The notes: generated from the letters alone by a model not told the origin. A stretch of DNA of 11,989 bases from Candidatus Gastranaerophilales bacterium (GCA_947589525.1 CANQAW010000036.1:1-11989), one strand, 5' to 3'; numbered from the stretch's first letter, positions 1 through 7,600 are shown. Translations and numbers: made by a program.

Positions 1-14
1 AAGGCAACTTTCAT
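1..14 (-). CDS. Possible 5' end of a gene downstream of prfB (partial)
   Basis: On the minus strand an ATG at 14-12 reads Met-Lys-Val-Ala before the window ends. An in-frame TAA lies three codons upstream, so this frame can only begin here, and AAGGAT lies directly before the ATG, closer than a normal Shine-Dalgarno site. The gap from the prfB stop is 26 nt, compatible with an operon. Only four codons are visible, so the product cannot be named and the call is tentative. Confidence 0.3.
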
Positions 15-40
15 ATCCTTTTAAAACAAAAGAAAGAAAT

Positions 41-1145
41 TTATTGCGCAGAAATTTTTGTTAAATAGCTTTCAATAAACCCGTCAATTTCGCCGTTTAA
101 AACAGCTTCTATATTGGAAGTTTCATAATTTGTTCTGTGGTCTTTTACGAGCTTATAAGGGTGAAAAACGTAACTTCTTATTTGAGAGCCGAAATTAACG
201 TCCATTACATCCCCTTTTATCTGTCCCATTTTTTTCTCAAATTCCGCTTGTTTTAGAGCTATTAACTTTGAAGCAAGCATTTCAAGCGCAGTTTGCCTGT
301 TTTGCAGTTGAGAACGCTGCTGCTGGCATTTAACAACAATTCCCGTCGGAATGTGTTTTATACGAACCGCCGTTTCGACTTTGTTGACGTTTTGTCCTCC
401 TGCACCGCCTGAGCGCATTGTATCCACTTCGATATCTTCGGAGCGGATTTCTATTTTTTCTTCAAAATTTTCAATTAAAGGCGAAACTTCCAAAGAAGCA
501 AAGCTCGTTTGCCTTTTTCCGTTAGCATTATACGGTGAAATTCTAACCAGTCTGTGAACTCCTTTTTCGCATTTTGAATAGCCGTAGGCGTAAAGTCCGG
601 AAACTTTGATTGTTGCCGATTTTATTCCCGCTTCATCACCTTGCGATTTATCTAAAAGCTCGGTTTCATAACCTTTTAATTGCGCCCAGCGCATATACAT
701 TCTAAGCAATATATCCGCCCAATCCTGTGCGTCAGTTCCTCCCGCACCTGCGGTTATTGTTAAAATAGCGTCGTTTTCATCAAATTCACCCGATAAAAGA
801 TTTTCCAAGTTGAATTTATCAAATTCTTTTTCTAATTTTTTTAAATTATCTTTGGCTTCCAAAATGAGATTTTCATCTTCAAGCTCAAGCGCTACTTTGG
901 AATCTTCAACAATATTGCGCCAATGATTTATTTTTTCGATTTTTGTTTTTATTTCTTTTTGTTCTTTTAAAAGCTTGGAAGAAATTTCCGTTTTTGACCA
1001 AATATCTTCTTTTTTCAGCTCTTTTTCTATTTCTTCATTTCTTAAATTGAGTTTATTTATGTCAAAGACAGCTTTCTATATCTTTAAATCTTAAATTTAA
1101 ATTTGTTAAAAGTTGTTTTAATTCTTCTATAGTGTTTATTTCCAT
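41..1145 (-). CDS. prfB: Peptide chain release factor 2 (programmed +1 frameshift)
   Basis: Release factor 2 recognises UGA and UAA stop codons and triggers peptide release on the ribosome. The gene is read in two parts. Frame 0 starts at ATG 1145-1143, encodes 27 residues (MEINTIEELK...IESCL) and meets an in-frame TGA at 1064-1062. A +1 slip at CTT-TGA-C moves into the long frame (DINKL...), which runs to TAA at 43-41. The joined product is 367 aa, the usual RF2 length. The GGQ peptidyl-hydrolysis motif falls at residues 249-251 (codons around 392-400), matching E. coli numbering. The stop-recognition tripeptide reads Ser-Pro-Tyr at 203-205 instead of the usual SPF. The flanking RISPYNANGKRQTSF resembles cyanobacterial RF2. 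A TTG at 862 opens the uninterrupted C-terminal frame but is not the start, because the coiled N-terminal domain continues upstream. No clear Shine-Dalgarno precedes ATG 1145; a leaderless start is proposed. Confidence 0.95.
1061..1067 (-). other. prfB: RF2 autoregulatory +1 frameshift site (CTT TGA C)
   Basis: Minus-strand CTT (1067-1065), TGA (1064-1062) and C (1061) form the canonical slippery site used to autoregulate RF2: when RF2 is scarce, the tRNA on CTT slips to TTT and decoding continues in the +1 frame as GAC. The TGA is codon 28. The stimulatory Shine-Dalgarno-like sequence seen in E. coli (AGGGGG just upstream) is poor here: only a purine run, AGAAAG, lies a few bases before the CTT. 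Confidence 0.93.
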
Positions 1146-1151
1146 AGTCTT

Positions 1152-1160
1152 ATCTTACCA
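1152..1160 (-). promoter_or_regulatory. Extended -10 promoter, predicted leaderless, for prfB
   Basis: Minus-strand TG-G-TAAGAT (1160-1152) is an extended -10 element. Its last T is followed by six bases (AAGACT) and then the prfB ATG. Transcription normally starts 6-7 nt after the -10 box, so the mRNA would begin at the start codon. No convincing -35 was found at 17 nt. The same arrangement occurs before nadK and the permease gene. Confidence 0.5.
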
Positions 1161-1177
1161 CAAACATTTTTTTAAAT

Positions 1178-1206
1178 TTGCAAAAAATATTTTTGCGCAA
1201 TATAAT
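1178..1206 (+). promoter_or_regulatory. Promoter for ssb and following genes
   Basis: TTGCAA (1178-1183) and a perfect TATAAT (1201-1206) are separated by 17 bp. Transcription would start near 1213, giving a leader of roughly 28 nt that carries AAGGGAAGG (1222-1230) as ribosome binding site 10 nt before the ssb ATG. The same -35 hexamer precedes the HU gene. Confidence 0.65.
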
Positions 1207-1240
1207 ACAATTAATTATTTCAAGGGAAGGTATTATATAA

Positions 1241-1579
1241 ATGAACAGCGTCATTTTAGTAGGCAGGGTTGGGGCAGATCCGGAAATTAAATATTTTGAA
1301 AGCGGAAAAAGCAAAACAACTTTTTCAATCGCAGTTGACCGCTGGAATGCTAAAACCAAGCAAAGAGAAGCCGACTGGTTTAACATTCAACTGTGGGATA
1401 AAAAAGCGGAATCTGCCGCAGAATGGATAAAAAAGGGTGCAATGGTTTCAATTGAAGGCAGAATAATGGTTTCAAAATGGCAGACACCTGACGGTGAAAA
1501 CGTTGAAAGATATTTAATTAATGCTACGGATTACGGCTTTGTAGGGGCTAAAAAAGATACTCAAAGTACAGTTCAATAA
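1241..1579 (+). CDS. ssb: Single-stranded DNA-binding protein
   Basis: SSB coats single-stranded DNA in replication, repair and recombination. The 112-aa product is essentially one OB fold: MNSVILVGRVGADPEIKYFESG at the N-terminus, DWFNIQLWDKKAESAAEWIKKG in the middle and a VSIEGR strand, all at family-typical positions. The ATG is set by a purine-rich ribosome binding site at 1222-1230 and a good sigma-70-type promoter. The protein ends KKDTQSTVQ directly after the OB fold: the disordered tail and the acidic DDIPF-type tip by which most bacterial SSBs recruit partner proteins are missing. The stop is a clean TAA, with no sign of a frameshift. The next gene begins 4 nt later, indicating co-transcription. 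Another SSB elsewhere in the genome may carry the acidic tip. Confidence 0.93.
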   Translation: MNSVILVGRVGADPEIKYFESGKSKTTFSIAVDRWNAKTKQREADWFNIQLWDKKAESAAEWIKKGAMVSIEGRIMVSKWQTPDGENVERYLINATDYGFVGAKKDTQSTVQ

Positions 1580-1583
1580 AATT

Positions 1584-2891
1584 ATGACATTAACAGAACC
1601 GACAATTATAATAGCTGATGATTTAACGGGTGCAAACGATACTGCGCTTCAGTTTTTTAATCAAGGTTACAGCGCAAGAATAATAATAGACTTTAATCAG
1701 GATTTTTCATCAATGGATAACATTGATGTTTGGTCTGTTACAACAGAATCAAGAAACGCAGATAAAGAAACTGCCGTAGATAGAATTATCCGTATCTGCG
1801 AAAAGCTTGAAAATAAATTGAGTTTTGATAAAGTCTATAAAAAAATTGATTCCACCTTAAGAGGAAATACAGGGGTTGAAACGGTTGCGCTTTTGGAAGC
1901 CGTAAAAAAAGAAATAGCACTTATTGCCCCTGCTTATTGCGAGGAAAAACGAACCACAATAGGGGCTTATCAGCTTTTGGACGGAGTTCCGATAGAGCGA
2001 ACTCAATGTGCGCTTGACCCAAAAGCGCCGATTTGCGAAAGTTATATTCCCGATATTATAAAAAAAGATTTAAATCCCGCTTTTGACAGTTTAATCGGTG
2101 TTATTGATTTCAGAACCATATCAAAAGGGGCAGGGCCGATAATTTTAAAATTAAAAGAGCTTGTTCAAAAAGGTAAAAAGCTTATTGTAATGGATGCCGT
2201 ATCAAATACCGATTTGGAACAAATCGCCCTTGCGATAAATAAAAGCTCTTTTGATATTTTGCCCGTAGGAAGCGCAGGGCTTGCAAACGCCATAAATAAA
2301 ATTAATGATACGGATAAAATAAACGAACATATAAAACAGCTTCCAAATCTTGCAACGCTTGTTGTGTCGGGTTCTGCTACGCAATTGACCTTAAGTCAAA
2401 TAGGAAAATTAAAGGAAAGAGAAGATATTTTCTTTGTTGATTTGTCTTTAAGCGACATTATTGAAGGAATTAACGATACTTTAACAGATAATATTTCTCA
2501 AAAATTAAATTCAAAAATTAACGTTGTTGTTCACAGTTCTTATTTAAATACCGAAATAATAAGCGAAAAAGGACAGGAATTATTAATTGATGCCGGTATT
2601 GCAAAAGATGAAATTTCGGATAGAATAACCGATTATCTTGCCGATTTATTGTTTGAAATTAATTTAAAATCAAAATTTATTCTGACAACAATAGGCGGTG
2701 AGACCTCTTATAAATGCGCTTTAAAAATAAAGAGCGCATACCTTGAAATAATTGAATCTATAATGCCTGCAATTCCTTTATGTGTGGATGCTAACGGGCA
2801 AATTATAGTTACAAAATCGGGAAATTTTGGTACAAGCGATACTCTAAACGAAGTTTTGAATTACTTTGAAAAATTAAAAACAGAAAGTTAA
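1584..2891 (+). CDS. Four-carbon acid sugar kinase family protein (DUF1537)
   Basis: Members of this family phosphorylate four-carbon sugar acids such as D-threonate, D-erythronate or 3-oxo-tetronate with ATP. The 435-aa protein is full length. The N-terminal substrate domain has IIADDLTGANDTALQF (residues 9-24), KKIDSTLRGNTG (86-97) and the APAYxExxRTTxGAYQLLDGVPIERT block (115-140). The C-terminal nucleotide domain has IGGETS (370-375) and KSGNFG (411-416), the expected glycine-rich signatures. The ATG lies 4 nt after the ssb stop without a good Shine-Dalgarno, so translation is probably coupled. The PdxA-family gene starts 2 nt downstream, and kinase plus PdxA2 is the known core of D-threonate/D-erythronate degradation. 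No sugar-acid transporter, epimerase or regulator is adjacent, so the true substrate is unclear. Family assignment is firm; the substrate is inference. Confidence 0.9.
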   Translation: MTLTEPTIIIADDLTGANDTALQFFNQGYSARIIIDFNQDFSSMDNIDVWSVTTESRNADKETAVDRIIRICEKLENKLSFDKVYKKIDSTLRGNTGVETVALLEAVKKEIALIAPAYCEEKRTTIGAYQLLDGVPIERTQCALDPKAPICESYIPDIIKKDLNPAFDSLIGVIDFRTISKGAGPIILKLKELVQKGKKLIVMDAVSNTDLEQIALAINKSSFDILPVGSAGLANAINKINDTDKINEHIKQLPNLATLVVSGSATQLTLSQIGKLKEREDIFFVDLSLSDIIEGINDTLTDNISQKLNSKINVVVHSSYLNTEIISEKGQELLIDAGIAKDEISDRITDYLADLLFEINLKSKFILTTIGGETSYKCALKIKSAYLEIIESIMPAIPLCVDANGQIIVTKSGNFGTSDTLNEVLNYFEKLKTES

Positions 2892-2893
2892 AA

Positions 2894-3787
2894 TTGAAAA
2901 AATATAAAATTGCGCTCACAACCGGAGACAAAAAAGGAATAGGAAAAGAAATCTCCAAGAAGGCTCTTGATATTTTAAATTTATCAAAAGACGACATTTT
3001 AATTGTCGGAGAAAAAATAGATAATAAATTTGATACGATTGAAATAAAAGAGTCTGACAACGGAGATTTTTGCTATCAATCTTTAAAAAAAGTCTGTGAA
3101 TTGGCTAAAGAAAATAAAATCGGCGCTATTGTGACTTCTCCCGTTTCAAAATATGTTCTAAATCAATCGGGATATCATTTTGAAGGGCAGACAGAGGTTT
3201 TAGAAAATCTGCTTTCGCATGATAAACAAAAAGCGCAGATGTTATTTATTGCGCAGGATTTAAAAGTTATGTTATTAACACGCCATTGCGCTTTAAATAA
3301 AATTAAATTAACAAAAGAAGAAGTTATTGAAAAAATAGAAATTTTAAATAATTTTTTAGTTGAAAAATATAACCTTAAATCTCCTAAAATTGCTCTTTGT
3401 GCTCTTAATCCGCATGCTGGAGAAAAAGGGATTTTAGGAAGGGAAGAAATTGATATTTTAGACCCGAGCGTTGAAATTTTAAAAAATAAAAATATAAATA
3501 TAACTGCGCCTCTTAGCGCAGACGGGTTATTTGCACGTATCGGGAGAGAATTTTTAAATAAAGAAAAATTATCTTATGACGCTATAGCTGCTTGCTATCA
3601 TGACCAAGGTTTATGCCCGATTAAGGCATTAGCTTTTGATAGTGCTGTTAATACCACAATCGGGCTTGATATAATAAGAACATCGGCTTCTTCAGGTACT
3701 GCTTATGATATTGCGGGGAAAAACATCGCAAACCCTCAAGGTCAAATTTGCGCCATAAATTTAGCAATTAAACTTTCAAAATTTTGA
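2894..3787 (+). CDS. pdxA: PdxA-family 4-phospho-sugar-acid / 4-hydroxythreonine-4-phosphate dehydrogenase
   Basis: The family oxidises and decarboxylates 4-phosphorylated hydroxy acids: PdxA acts on 4-phosphohydroxy-L-threonine in vitamin B6 synthesis, PdxA2/DtnP on threonate or erythronate 4-phosphate to give dihydroxyacetone phosphate. The three metal-binding histidines are visible: H131 (LLTRHCAL), H174 (ALNPHAGEKG) and H236 (ACYHDQGL). The C-terminal IGLDIIRTSASSGTAYDIAG is also conserved. At 297 aa it is about 30 residues shorter than E. coli PdxA, mainly in the region before residue 75. The usual substrate-contacting GHTE is GQTE here (Q99). The start is TTG at 2894, 2 nt after the kinase stop; no ATG lies upstream, and the protein begins properly with KYKIALTTGDKKGIG. 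Adjacency to a DUF1537 kinase favours the PdxA2-type role, but a B6 role cannot be excluded. Confidence 0.87.
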   Translation: MKKYKIALTTGDKKGIGKEISKKALDILNLSKDDILIVGEKIDNKFDTIEIKESDNGDFCYQSLKKVCELAKENKIGAIVTSPVSKYVLNQSGYHFEGQTEVLENLLSHDKQKAQMLFIAQDLKVMLLTRHCALNKIKLTKEEVIEKIEILNNFLVEKYNLKSPKIALCALNPHAGEKGILGREEIDILDPSVEILKNKNINITAPLSADGLFARIGREFLNKEKLSYDAIAACYHDQGLCPIKALAFDSAVNTTIGLDIIRTSASSGTAYDIAGKNIANPQGQICAINLAIKLSKF

Positions 3788-3809
3788 ACCAAAAAGGAAA
3801 TTTTTTGGT
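3788..3809 (+). terminator. Short A/T-stem hairpin between pdxA and nadK (weak terminator or operator)
   Basis: ACCAAAAA (3788-3795) and TTTTTGGT (3802-3809) form an 8-bp perfect stem with a 6-nt loop, starting one base after the pdxA stop. The T run lies inside the stem and no long T tract follows, so as an intrinsic terminator it would be weak. Its right arm overlaps the extended -10 proposed for nadK, so it could equally be a DNA dyad affecting that promoter. Confidence 0.35.
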
Positions 3810-3814
3810 AAAAT
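3806..3814 (+). promoter_or_regulatory. Extended -10 promoter, predicted leaderless, for nadK
   Basis: TG-G-TAAAAT (3806-3814) is followed by exactly six bases (AACACT) and the nadK ATG at 3821. The 18 bases up to and including the ATG are nearly identical to those before prfB. No Shine-Dalgarno fits between the box and the ATG. A poor -35 candidate, TTGAAC (3784-3789), lies 19 bp upstream. Confidence 0.5.
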
Positions 3815-3820
3815 AACACT

Positions 3821-4621
3821 ATGCACAAGTCTTTTAAAAAAATTGCAATAATATATAACTCCCAAATTGACTCTTCAAAAGATGTTGCTCTTTGCCTAAA
3901 TTCAAAGATTATAAATTCACAAATATTTTCAATAGACAATCTTAAAGAAAATGTCGATTTGGCAATAATAGTAGGGGGAGACGGAACATTTTTAAAAGCG
4001 GGAAGATTTTATTCAAAATATCAAGTTCCGATTTTAGGCTTTAATGTCGGGCATTTAGGTTATTTAACGCAGGCAAGAATTGAAGAAATTGATTTTGTTT
4101 TAGATAAATTAACCAAACAGGACTATAAAATTGAAAACAGATTAATGTTAAAACACAATAATTATACAGCGCTCAATGATATAGTCATAAAAGGGGATAA
4201 TTACGCAAGAAGTTCGGATTTTGTTTTATACATTAATAATAAAGAAGTTTGTTCTTATATAGCAGACGGGCTTATAGTTTCAACTCCGACGGGCTCAACC
4301 GCTTATTCTCTATCCGCAGGAGGCCCTATAATTAATCCTTTGGTTGATTGTTTTTTAATTATTCCAATCTGCCCTCACACTTTAAACACAAGACCTTTAA
4401 TTGTTCCCGTTAAAGAAAAAATCAAAATAAAAACTCTTGAAAAAAATCAAAAATTAAATGTTTCTTTTGACGGGCAGGTTGATATAGAAGAAAATAACGA
4501 AATAGAAATTGAAAGAGGCGAAAATTGCGCAAAACTTTTAATTTTAAATAAGCAAAAAGATAAATTCTATGATATTTTAAAAGAAAAACTTAACTGGTCA
4601 TTACCTAATCGAAAAAAATAA
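3821..4621 (+). CDS. nadK: NAD kinase
   Basis: This cytoplasmic enzyme phosphorylates NAD to NADP and so sets the NADPH pool. The 266-aa protein shows the family hallmarks: GGDGT at 52-56 with the conserved aspartate D54, GFNVGHLGYL at 73-82, the NAD-binding ALND at 117-120, and ADGLIVSTPTGSTAYSLSAGGPI at 148-170, followed by the IPICPHTLNTRPL block. The lysine-rich C-terminus (NWSLPNRKK) is low in complexity. The ATG at 3821 is the only start that keeps the N-terminal KIAIIYNS strand; it lacks a Shine-Dalgarno and appears to be leaderless. recN begins 1 nt after the stop, a nadK-recN pairing also found in other bacteria. Nothing appears broken. Confidence 0.95.
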   Translation: MHKSFKKIAIIYNSQIDSSKDVALCLNSKIINSQIFSIDNLKENVDLAIIVGGDGTFLKAGRFYSKYQVPILGFNVGHLGYLTQARIEEIDFVLDKLTKQDYKIENRLMLKHNNYTALNDIVIKGDNYARSSDFVLYINNKEVCSYIADGLIVSTPTGSTAYSLSAGGPIINPLVDCFLIIPICPHTLNTRPLIVPVKEKIKIKTLEKNQKLNVSFDGQVDIEENNEIEIERGENCAKLLILNKQKDKFYDILKEKLNWSLPNRKK

Positions 4622-4622
4622 A

Positions 4623-6218
4623 ATGTTAAAATCTCTGTTTATTAAAAATTTTATACTTATTAAAGAACTAAACCTTGATTTTACAAAAGGTTTTAATGTT
4701 TTATGCGGAGAAACGGGCGCAGGCAAAAGTATTATAATAAAAGCGCTTGATATAGTGCTTGGTGCTAAGTTTGATAAAAATATAGTTTTAGACAGTTCAA
4801 TCCCTTGTACAATTGAAGCCGTTTTTGAAAATGAAAATATTGAAACAACTATTTCAAGAGAAATTTCAACAAGCTCTAAATTTCGCTTAAACGGGGCGCT
4901 GTCATCACTTGAAGAAATTAAAGAGCTTAGAGAAAAGCTTGTTGATATTCACTCTCAACATCAAACCTATTCTTATATGCAATCCAAAAATCATATTAAT
5001 CTTTTAGATGATTATATCTGTAAAAAACACTCTGAATATAAAGAGCTTTTAAAAAATTACAAAGATACTTTTTTGGATTTTAAAGAAGCAAGCAAAAAAT
5101 TTGAATTTTTGAAAAATAATCTTGAAAACAATCAAAAAGAAATTGAATTTTTAAAATTTCAATTAAAAGAACTCGATGACGCCCAAGTTAAACAAAACGA
5201 AGAAGAAGAAATTAAAGAACAGATTGAAATTTTATCCAATGCGCAAAATCTTAAAGAGGGAGCTTATAGCGCTTATTATGCTCTTTGCGGAGATAATCAG
5301 TCTATTGTTGAAGCGCTGTCTAAAATCAAATACGAATTGTCAAATTTATCTCAAATTGATAAATCTCTTGAAGCTCAACACAGTATAATTTTTGATATTT
5401 TTGAAAATTTAAAAGACTGCGCTAACGATTTAAGAAACTATTCTTCAAATATTGATTGCGACCCTCAAAAACTTGATGAATTAAACGAAAGGCTTGCTTT
5501 AATTCAACAGTTGAAACGAAAATACGGAGCCGAACTTGATATAGAGCGTGAAAATATTGATAAAAAACTTCAAGAATTAACTTCGGGAGATAATAATTTT
5601 GACGACCTTGAAGAAAAATTAAACTCCTTAAAAGAAGCGCTTAAACTGCTGTCAACAACCATTCATTCGTACAGACAGGAAAATGCCATAGAATTATCGG
5701 CTCTGGTTGAAGAAAAGTTAAAAAATCTTGAATTAAAAGAAGCGAATTTTATAATTGATATTTCCGAAACAGATTATGACGAAAAAGGAAAAGACAAGGT
5801 TGAATTTTTAATTGCGGCAAATAAAGTAAAATCACTTTCTCCTTTGGCTCAAACTGCTTCAGGCGGGGAAATTTCAAGAGTTATGCTTGCGCTGAAATGT
5901 GTTTTTGCGCTTGTTGATAAAGTTGCGACCGTGGTATTTGATGAAATTGATACGGGTATTTCGGGAGTTGCTTCAAGTGCCGTTAAATGTGCAATAGTTG
6001 AGCTTTCAAAAAATGCTCAAGTAATTTCAATTACTCACCAGCCTATAATATGCGCTTGCGCAGATAATTTTATTTGGATATCAAAAGAGCAGAACAAACA
6101 AACGGAAATAAAAGTTCAAAGCTTAAATGATGAAAAAAGGCTTCAGGCTCTTGCGCAGATGGCAGGAGGAGACATAAACGAAAAATCCCTTGATTTTGCA
6201 AGAACATTAATAAATTGA
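4623..6218 (+). CDS. recN: DNA repair protein RecN (SMC-like ATPase)
   Basis: RecN is an SMC-family ATPase recruited to double-strand breaks, where it holds broken DNA for recombinational repair. At 531 aa it is close to the usual length of about 550. The N-terminal ATPase half starts MLKSLFIKNFILIKELNLDF with Walker A GETGAGKS at 29-36. A long charged coiled coil rich in Lys, Glu and Leu occupies roughly residues 130-370. The C-terminal half has the ABC signature SGGE at 413-416, Walker B VVFDEIDTGISG with D440/E441, and the ITHQP switch. The ATG is 1 nt after the nadK stop with no recognisable Shine-Dalgarno, so translation is probably coupled. No LexA/SOS-type box was recognised upstream, and recN does not appear to have its own promoter. 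Confidence 0.96.
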   Translation: MLKSLFIKNFILIKELNLDFTKGFNVLCGETGAGKSIIIKALDIVLGAKFDKNIVLDSSIPCTIEAVFENENIETTISREISTSSKFRLNGALSSLEEIKELREKLVDIHSQHQTYSYMQSKNHINLLDDYICKKHSEYKELLKNYKDTFLDFKEASKKFEFLKNNLENNQKEIEFLKFQLKELDDAQVKQNEEEEIKEQIEILSNAQNLKEGAYSAYYALCGDNQSIVEALSKIKYELSNLSQIDKSLEAQHSIIFDIFENLKDCANDLRNYSSNIDCDPQKLDELNERLALIQQLKRKYGAELDIERENIDKKLQELTSGDNNFDDLEEKLNSLKEALKLLSTTIHSYRQENAIELSALVEEKLKNLELKEANFIIDISETDYDEKGKDKVEFLIAANKVKSLSPLAQTASGGEISRVMLALKCVFALVDKVATVVFDEIDTGISGVASSAVKCAIVELSKNAQVISITHQPIICACADNFIWISKEQNKQTEIKVQSLNDEKRLQALAQMAGGDINEKSLDFARTLIN

Positions 6219-6229
6219 AGTTTTATTTA

Positions 6230-6238
6230 TGATATAAT
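6230..6238 (+). promoter_or_regulatory. Extended -10 promoter, predicted leaderless, for the permease gene
   Basis: TG-A-TATAAT (6230-6238) is a perfect extended -10 element. Six bases (TTTTCT) separate it from the ATG at 6245, leaving no room for a ribosome binding site. The element begins 11 nt after the recN stop. No good -35 is present at 16-18 bp. Confidence 0.6.
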
Positions 6239-6244
6239 TTTTCT

Positions 6245-7600
6245 ATGTCTGAACTTAAAAGAACTCTTTCCCTTAAAGATGCAATATCTGTTGTCGCAGG
6301 CTCTATGATTGGAAGCGGGATTTTTATTGTGCCTGCCGTAATTGCCCGAGATACAAACAGTGCCGTTTTATCAATTATAATTTGGCTTTTGGCGGGGTTT
6401 ATAACAATGCTGGGCGCATTAAGCTACGGCGAATTATCTTCAACAATCCCGACAGAAGGTGGACAATATATCTATCTTAAAAAAATATATTCTAAAAAGC
6501 TTGCTTTTATATACGGCTGGACTTTGTTTCTGGTTATTCAGACAGGAACGCTTGGCGCCGTGAATATAGCATTAGCTAAATTTACGGGGTTGATTATACC
6601 TTTTTTTTCAAGCTCTAATATTATTTTTTCTTTAGGGAATTATACATTTTCTTATCAACAGCTTCTTGCGATTTTCTTTGTTTTATTTATTACTTTTATT
6701 AACTCACGAGGAATTAAAGCAGGGATTGTTACCCAAAATATTTTTACAATAACAAAAGTAATTTCAATTGTTGCAATAATAATTATAGGAATATTTTTCG
6801 GGTTTAATTTAAATATTACTTTTGATAATTTTTCTCCTTTAAACAATCAAATACCTTTTAATTTTGAAACAATTAAAATTATTTCTTTAAGCTTGGTCGG
6901 GGCGTTATTTGCTTCAATAACATGGAATAATGTTACCTTTATAACTTCGGAAATTAAAAAACCCGAAAAAAACATTAAAAAGGCATTGGTTATAGGGACT
7001 TCTCTTGTAATTTTGCTGTATTTTCTTTTGAATATTATTTATTTAACCTCGCTTCCTTTGGCACTAATTAAAGCAAGCCCTGAGGATATAGTTGTTGCGC
7101 AGTTAATTCAAACAATATTTAACTCAAAAGCTTTGTTTGTAATTGCGCTTATTTTGATTATTTCAGCTTTCGGCTGTGCAAACGGAATGATTTTAACGGG
7201 TTCAAGAGTTTATTACAAAATGGCAAAAGACAGGGTATTCTTTCGCTCTCTTGCATACATTGACAGAAAAACAAAAGTTCCTCAAAATTCGCTGTGGCTT
7301 CAGGGTTTTTGGATTTGCATTTTAATTTTATGGGGAAATTATACGCAACTGCTGGATTATGTTATATATAGCGCAATGATATTTTATGCGTTAACTATTT
7401 TCGGGATATTTAAAATGAGAAAACTATACCCTGATGTTGAAAATGTTTTTAGAGTGCCCGATTTTGTCCCTGTTGTTTTTACAATTATAACGACCGTGTT
7501 AATTATTCTTTTGACTTTTTTCAAGCCTTTATATACAATACCGGGGTTATGCATAAGCTTATTGGGTCTGTTAGTTTATCATCATTGGGAAAAAAAATAA
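6245..7600 (+). CDS. APC-superfamily amino-acid permease
   Basis: An integral inner-membrane transporter of the amino acid/polyamine/organocation superfamily, probably moving an amino acid by proton symport or by exchange. The 451-aa protein is very hydrophobic, with about 12 membrane segments. The first contains the substrate-binding glycine motif VAGSMIGSGIF (residues 17-27), followed by GALSYGELSSTIPTEGGQYIYL (57-78), the classic post-TM2 signature. A later ITWNNVTFITSEIKKPEKNIKKAL matches the loop after TM6. It most resembles the LAT/SteT-type branch, but the substrate cannot be read from the sequence. It lies 26 nt after recN with its own extended -10 box, so it may be transcribed separately. 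There is no terminator before it. The C-terminus (HHWEKK) is cytoplasmic by charge. Confidence 0.9.
   Translation: MSELKRTLSLKDAISVVAGSMIGSGIFIVPAVIARDTNSAVLSIIIWLLAGFITMLGALSYGELSSTIPTEGGQYIYLKKIYSKKLAFIYGWTLFLVIQTGTLGAVNIALAKFTGLIIPFFSSSNIIFSLGNYTFSYQQLLAIFFVLFITFINSRGIKAGIVTQNIFTITKVISIVAIIIIGIFFGFNLNITFDNFSPLNNQIPFNFETIKIISLSLVGALFASITWNNVTFITSEIKKPEKNIKKALVIGTSLVILLYFLLNIIYLTSLPLALIKASPEDIVVAQLIQTIFNSKALFVIALILIISAFGCANGMILTGSRVYYKMAKDRVFFRSLAYIDRKTKVPQNSLWLQGFWICILILWGNYTQLLDYVIYSAMIFYALTIFGIFKMRKLYPDVENVFRVPDFVPVVFTIITTVLIILLTFFKPLYTIPGLCISLLGLLVYHHWEKK

Noticed and set aside
41..862. prfB read as a 273-aa protein from TTG 862
   Set aside because: Conserved RF2 sequence continues upstream to ATG 1145 through the CTT-TGA-C frameshift, giving the normal RF2 length.
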